From an uncultured Clostridia bacterium (lineage in GTDB: Bacteria; Bacillota; Clostridia; Oscillospirales; Ruminococcaceae): DNA of 9,195 nucleotides. The notes under the pieces are model-generated. The model made no database searches and had not been told where the DNA came from. It saw nothing but the letters and a program-made list of their open reading frames with translations. The stretch spans positions 1 through 9,195 of the forward strand of contig CAMEQX010000035.1 in assembly GCA_945933905.1 (NCBI GenBank), given 5' to 3'. Positions 7,501 to 9,195 of the stretch are shown here, in pieces (within the stretch, counting starts at the first letter, position 1; every line of letters begins with the position of its first letter). A program made the position numbers and the translations under genes.

Positions 7501-8665
7501 CGTCGCCGCCGTTTGTGCCGACATCAGCAACAACCTTGACATCGATTGTGCCCTTGTCGCTGTCGTTGAGCTTGATGTTGTTGATGTAGGGAGGGATAAC
7601 GCTGTCCCAGTTCTGACGGATAACCACAGCGCCGCCCTCGGTTACCTTAACCTTGAAGATGTAGTTGTTTCCGACATCGCCGCCGAGGAAATATGTACCC
7701 GCATTCGCAAGCTGAAGCACGGAAACGCACGGGTCATTCTTTGCAAGAGAGGTGTTTGCGGTCTTTGCGACAATATTTCCCGAAGCGTCGAAAATCGCCA
7801 TCTGACGCTCGGCGTTGTCTGCGCCTTCAACCCACCAAATCTTGACGTTTGCAGCACCGCTTGTCTTAAAGCTGATGCAGTTCTTGGGAACGGAAACGTC
7901 CGCCTTGCCGCCGAAGTTTACTCTCGGAGCAGTTCCGACAGTATCATCAGGGAAATTCTTGTCGCTGCCGTCAATCTTGGTCTTCGAGCTGTAATAAAGC
8001 GTGAAGTAGTTGTCGGTGCCCGCCTTGACAGCCTGACCGTCGGTAAACGCGCCCGCGTCTGCCTTGCCAAGCGTTGAAGAAACAAACTCGTATTCCTTGG
8101 AAGGAGCAACCTCTGTTACCTCAACCTTGAAGATATAGTTGTTGTTTTCCTTGCCGCCGAGGAAATAAGTTCCCGCAGCAGAAACGTTCAGGGTTTCGAG
8201 ATACGTTGTGTTCTTCGTGTAGCTGCCCTTTGTCGAAGCAACCTCGTTGCCCGAAGCGTCAAGAATGGTCATCTGACGGTTATCATCGCCGCCCTCAGCA
8301 AACCAAACCTTAACCTCGGCTGCGCCGCCGGTTGTGAACTGAATAGCATTCTTAGAAGTGGTGGCTTTGCCGCCAAAGTTCACACGCTGTTCGGAATGAT
8401 ATCCATCGTCCCAATCCTTTTTGCTGGAATCGATTTTTGTCTTTGCGCTGTAAATCAGCGTAAAGAAGTTGTCGGTGCCCGCTTTCACGGACTGACCGTC
8501 GGTAAATGTGCCTGCGTCGGCAGCCTTAAGAGCGCTTGCCTCAAGCACATAGCTTGTACCCGCGGCGCTTGCTCTGAAGCTCAAGCCGGTGAACGAAACG
8601 CTCATCAGCAGCATCAGCATTGCCAGCACCACGCAAACAAACTTGTTTGTGGTTTTTGCCTGCAT
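4550..8665 (-). CDS. Secreted, surface-anchored modular family 9 pectate lyase
   Basis: This 1371-residue protein should cleave de-esterified pectin (polygalacturonate) by beta-elimination at the cell surface. Order of parts: signal peptide 1-35 (hydrophobic core VCVVLAMLMLLM, ASAA cleavage region); two homologous modules at 39-185 and 192-342; Ig/FnIII-like region about 350-535; lectin/laminin-G-like region about 538-811; another Ig-like stretch about 820-925; parallel beta-helix about 930-1320; sortase-like tail. PL9 residues are visible: calcium ligands Asp1099 (NADGFACK), Asp1123, Asp1124 and Asp1127 (ADDGWD), and the catalytic base Lys1166 (NGNGFKMGG). The 24-residue gap from the first to second Asp matches Pel9A (Asp209/233/234/237, Lys273). 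The tail has NPRMG at 1341-1345, a membrane helix 1346-1366 and KRKR. The start was chosen at 8665 because a GGAGG site precedes it and the signal peptide begins there; an in-frame ATG at 8746 lies upstream of the promoter. No dockerin was seen. Confidence 0.92.
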   Translation of the reverse strand: MQAKTTNKFVCVVLAMLMLLMSVSFTGLSFRASAAGTSYVLEASALKAADAGTFTDGQSVKAGTDNFFTLIYSAKTKIDSSKKDWDDGYHSEQRVNFGGKATTSKNAIQFTTGGAAEVKVWFAEGGDDNRQMTILDASGNEVASTKGSYTKNTTYLETLNVSAAGTYFLGGKENNNYIFKVEVTEVAPSKEYEFVSSTLGKADAGAFTDGQAVKAGTDNYFTLYYSSKTKIDGSDKNFPDDTVGTAPRVNFGGKADVSVPKNCISFKTSGAANVKIWWVEGADNAERQMAIFDASGNIVAKTANTSLAKNDPCVSVLQLANAGTYFLGGDVGNNYIFKVKVTEGGAVVIRQNWDSVIPPYINNIKLNDSDKGTIDVKVVADVGTNGGDAVKVVMYDEKGNEVDSKQSLAEDTVHTISFSPAASGKYTFAPVLMRDGYADKDGISSSTDFTLPLGKSAISSATSKGNGKVEVIWSPVTEATGYNVYCNGMKVGSTTDTTYMVNGLTVGEKCKFTVAATRGSEEGPQSAAIETTVTKDAKQTWGWVRFGTSTDDKNNGYVGSLNEDGKVTVYSENGKGKIQSSSNDGISFYYTPVPTSKNFTLRANVHVDNWDFSNGQEGFGLVALDSIPEVNSSNVFWTNSYMAAATLISYRYDAAKKDNIYNGVVFDGTGDKYSMYIGLGVDTKLGMTKENIASIYESPTGKIEYGQYPLDLSLAKNGAAAGDYNMIGNCTNPEKLRGTSYKQMTDFILEIQRNNTGYFLSYYTTGGTLVKTQKFYDTKALDRLDEENVYVGFFAARRARATFSNVKFTTVDPKDDAPAEARPVEKIDANLVISSAAFSNSTSYNLLVTPNVNGKVDVLDGGKVLAEGVTVKADTLASIPVSLFGNTNELTIKLTPDAKQDLGEGKALASTKPVNFEFTVTYDDYFANQNNIYVSPNAGAYGNGGPDYPLSIYEAVKVVQPGQKIILMEGTYKLNKQLVIERGIDGTKDALIYMIADPNAKTRPVFDMQKQVNGITAAGNYWYFSGFDVTKSGNNNGGFHLCGSNNILVDINAYENSDSGIYIHSYRNASDPRELWPHDNLVLNCSSYNNADTGYENADGFACKLTTGDNNVFDGCVAYNNADDGWDCYARASSGSIGAVTIKNSVAFNNGYLLDGTNAGNGNGFKMGGENLPAGHTIINSIAFNNKAKGIDCNSCPDINVINCTSYNNESFNVACYTGNATISTDFSSKGAISFKDSSIKSGLGEADKLDPQGTQDTTKYGGETNYVWNGSASKNSKDVKVSADWFKSLEFKGIKRNADGSINMQGFLELTDKAPKNAGARMTTTKVAKIEIIPDETLPNPRMGVEFPVIVLIVLLSVTITVLIAKRKRA
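7640..8092 (-). repeat. N-terminal tandem module, copy 2 (residues 192-342)
   Basis: This is the second copy of the module. It starts YEFVSSTLGKADAGAFTDG and ends GNNYIFKVKVTE. Compared with copy 1 it has a few extra residues around DDTVGTAPRVNFGGK and VEGADNAERQM, and carries WW (IWWVEG) where copy 1 has WF, an aromatic pair that could face a ligand. Function is inferred only. Confidence 0.85.
8111..8551 (-). repeat. N-terminal tandem module, copy 1 (residues 39-185)
   Basis: The protein segment running from SYVLEASALKAADAGTFTDG to NNNYIFKVEVTE is repeated in copy 2. Shared blocks include ADAG.FTDGQ.VKAGTDN, KTKID, RVNFGGK, the RQM.I.DASGN block and AGTYFLGG. It resembles beta-sandwich modules found beside pectin-lyase catalytic domains in Clostridia. 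Carbohydrate binding is plausible but not shown. The two copies differ at many synonymous sites, so the duplication is not recent. Confidence 0.85.
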
Positions 8666-8670
8666 TTTTA

Positions 8671-8676
8671 TCCTCC
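8671..8676 (-). promoter_or_regulatory. Ribosome binding site that sets the pectate lyase start
   Basis: GGAGGA on the minus strand lies 5 bases before the ATG at 8663-8665. It is the reason for rejecting the ATG 27 codons upstream, which also lies beyond the predicted transcription start and has no comparable site. Confidence 0.9.
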
Positions 8677-8683
8677 TTTTTTC

Positions 8684-8703
8684 TTTCGGAAATCTGTCCG
8701 AAA
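8684..8703 (-). other. Small hairpin in the pectate lyase 5' leader
   Basis: TTTCGG and CCGAAA (8684-8689 and 8698-8703) can form a 6-bp stem with an 8-nt loop about 8 bases before the ribosome binding site. There is no U-run after it, so it is not a terminator. It may affect mRNA stability, or may mean nothing. Confidence 0.35.
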
Positions 8704-8717
8704 AATAATCCACTTTA

Positions 8718-8746
8718 ATGATACACCATTTGGTGAATTTTGTCAA
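8718..8746 (-). promoter_or_regulatory. Sigma-A promoter of the pectate lyase gene
   Basis: On the minus strand TTGACA (complement of 8741-8746) and TATCAT (complement of 8718-8723) are spaced by exactly 17 bp. Transcription should start near 8711, about 45 nt before the chosen ATG. The spacer is largely filled by an operator-like palindrome. Confidence 0.85.
8724..8735. promoter_or_regulatory. Operator-like palindrome CACCATTTGGTG inside the promoter
   Basis: The inverted repeat CACCA-TT-TGGTG lies entirely between the -35 and -10 boxes of the pectate lyase promoter, a classic repressor position. Its ACCAAATGG half (minus strand) is repeated exactly at 8802-8810. The cognate regulator is not in the window. 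Confidence 0.65.
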
Positions 8747-8760
8747 CGGGCTTTTTCACG

Positions 8761-8775
8761 TCACTTTCACCAAAT
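8761..8775 (+). promoter_or_regulatory. Operator-like repeat TCACTTTCACCAAAT, proximal copy
   Basis: This 15-bp sequence matches 8794-8808 at 14 of 15 positions and shares TTCACCAAAT with the promoter palindrome in the opposite orientation. It lies about 50-64 bp upstream of the predicted pectate lyase start. Confidence 0.6.
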
Positions 8776-8793
8776 TTTCACAAAAAAGATTTG

Positions 8794-8808
8794 TCACTTT
8801 GACCAAAT
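8794..8808 (+). promoter_or_regulatory. Operator-like repeat TCACTTTGACCAAAT, distal copy
   Basis: This is the second direct copy, starting exactly 33 bp from the first (close to three helical turns) and about 83-97 bp upstream of the predicted pectate lyase start. It continues into ATGG, which makes its 9-bp ACCAAATGG core identical to the promoter site. Confidence 0.6.
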
Positions 8809-8840
8809 GGCATCGTTTACAAATGAAAAAATCCGTTTTA

Positions 8841-8865
8841 TTTCAACAAACCGAAATTGTTGAAA
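8841..8865. promoter_or_regulatory. Perfect 9-bp inverted repeat upstream of the thioredoxin promoter
   Basis: TTTCAACAA (8841-8849) and TTGTTGAAA (8857-8865) flank a 7-nt spacer. The repeat ends 28 bp upstream of the thioredoxin -35 and lies upstream of both divergent transcription starts, so a terminator role is unlikely. It could be a protein-binding site for either gene. Confidence 0.5.
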
Positions 8866-8893
8866 AAATCTAAAATAATTTTCGTAAAAAATG

Positions 8894-8922
8894 TTGAAAT
8901 TCAAGCGGATTTGGGTTATAAT
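8894..8922 (+). promoter_or_regulatory. Sigma-A promoter of the thioredoxin gene
   Basis: TTGAAA (8894-8899) and TATAAT (8917-8922) are spaced by 17 bp. Transcription should start near 8929, about 25 nt before the ATG. The -35 lies in the short palindrome TTGAA-A-TTCAA. Confidence 0.83.
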
Positions 8923-8953
8923 AAAAGAAATAAAATGAAAGGAAGCTTGAAAA

Positions 8954-9195
8954 ATGTCAGTTTTGAACGTAAATTTGAGCAATTTTGACGAAATAAAGAA
9001 CAGCGAAAAAACCGTACTTCTTGATTTTTACGCGGAGTGGTGCGGGCCGTGCAAGATGGTTTCGCCGCTTGTTGACAGCATCGCCGAGGAAAATCCGCAG
9101 TATCTTGTCGGCAAAATCAACGTTGACGAGGAGCCTCAGCTCGCGGAGATGTTCGATGTAATGAGCATTCCGACGCTTGTTGTGATGAAGCACGG
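8954..9195 (+). CDS. trxA: Thioredoxin (3' end outside window)
   Basis: The first 80 codons of a cytoplasmic thioredoxin, a general disulfide reductase that is recycled by thioredoxin reductase. The active site is AEWCGPCK with Cys30 and Cys33. The preceding VLLDFYA beta strand, the KINVDEEPQLAEMFDV segment and the cis-proline loop SIPTL (Pro73) are all in the expected places. The family is about 100-110 residues, so only the last 25 or so are missing. The start has an AAAGGAAG ribosome binding site about 10 bases upstream and its own promoter. It diverges from the pectate lyase gene. A thioredoxin-domain protein of another name cannot be excluded without the C-terminus, but length and motifs to this point are ordinary. 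Confidence 0.94.
   Translation, partial: MSVLNVNLSNFDEIKNSEKTVLLDFYAEWCGPCKMVSPLVDSIAEENPQYLVGKINVDEEPQLAEMFDVMSIPTLVVMKH

Noticed and set aside
8666..8746. N-terminal extension of the pectate lyase by 27 codons
   Set aside because: The upstream ATG lies before the predicted transcription start, has no ribosome binding site, and would bury the signal peptide behind a charged leader.
8396..8863. Plus-strand open frame crossing the pectate lyase start and its promoter
   Set aside because: It covers the operator array and promoter, has no family features, and ends just before the thioredoxin control region.
8841..8865. Inverted repeat as a transcription terminator
   Set aside because: No gene ends here, the stem is AT-rich, and on the minus strand there is no proper U-run. 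It lies upstream of both divergent promoters.

Overview
The window looks like part of the chromosome of a low-to-mid GC Gram-positive anaerobe of the class Clostridia, most likely a plant-fibre-degrading gut or rumen member of the Ruminococcus/Oscillospiraceae type. This rests on strong GGAGG ribosome binding sites, sigma-A promoters with 17-bp spacers, a Bce-type permease, the PdxST vitamin B6 pathway, and a very large surface pectate lyase with a sortase-like C-terminal tail. The genus is a guess. No tRNA, rRNA, CRISPR array, transposase or phage gene was seen.

Layout. (1) 2-1474 (+): the 3' part of a BceB/FtsX-type ABC transporter permease, cut by the left edge, ending at a hairpin shared with the convergent pdx operon. 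(2) 2948-1516 (-): pdxS and pdxT, overlapping by one base, encoding the two subunits of pyridoxal 5'-phosphate (PLP) synthase. (3) 2949-3193: a dense divergent control region. It holds two sigma-A promoters whose -10 boxes overlap on opposite strands, repeated ACAGACTA sites, and a 106-bp imperfect palindrome that would lie in the pdxST leader RNA. (4) 3194-4504 (+): a MocR-family regulator (GntR-type winged helix plus aminotransferase fold), the expected PdxR. It lacks the last part of the usual aminotransferase domain. (5) 4510-4543: a bidirectional terminator. (6) 8665-4550 (-): a 1371-residue secreted, surface-anchored family 9 pectate lyase with two tandem N-terminal modules, Ig/FnIII-like and lectin-like regions, a C-terminal catalytic beta-helix and a membrane tail. 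(7) 8666-8953: a second divergent control region, with a pectate lyase promoter carrying three copies of an ATTTGGT-type operator-like motif and a separate promoter for (8) a thioredoxin gene cut by the right edge.

How the parts work together. PdxR is expected to sense PLP and control pdxST and itself. The placement of the repeated sites fits activation of pdxST with autorepression: one copy sits just upstream of the pdxS -35 and downstream of the pdxR start. The pectate lyase appears to be a separate, regulated, single-gene unit for pectin breakdown at the cell surface. The permease and thioredoxin belong to units that extend beyond the window.

The points most worth a second look are the long palindrome in the pdxST leader, the architecture of the pdx divergent promoter, and the three-site operator array of the pectate lyase gene.
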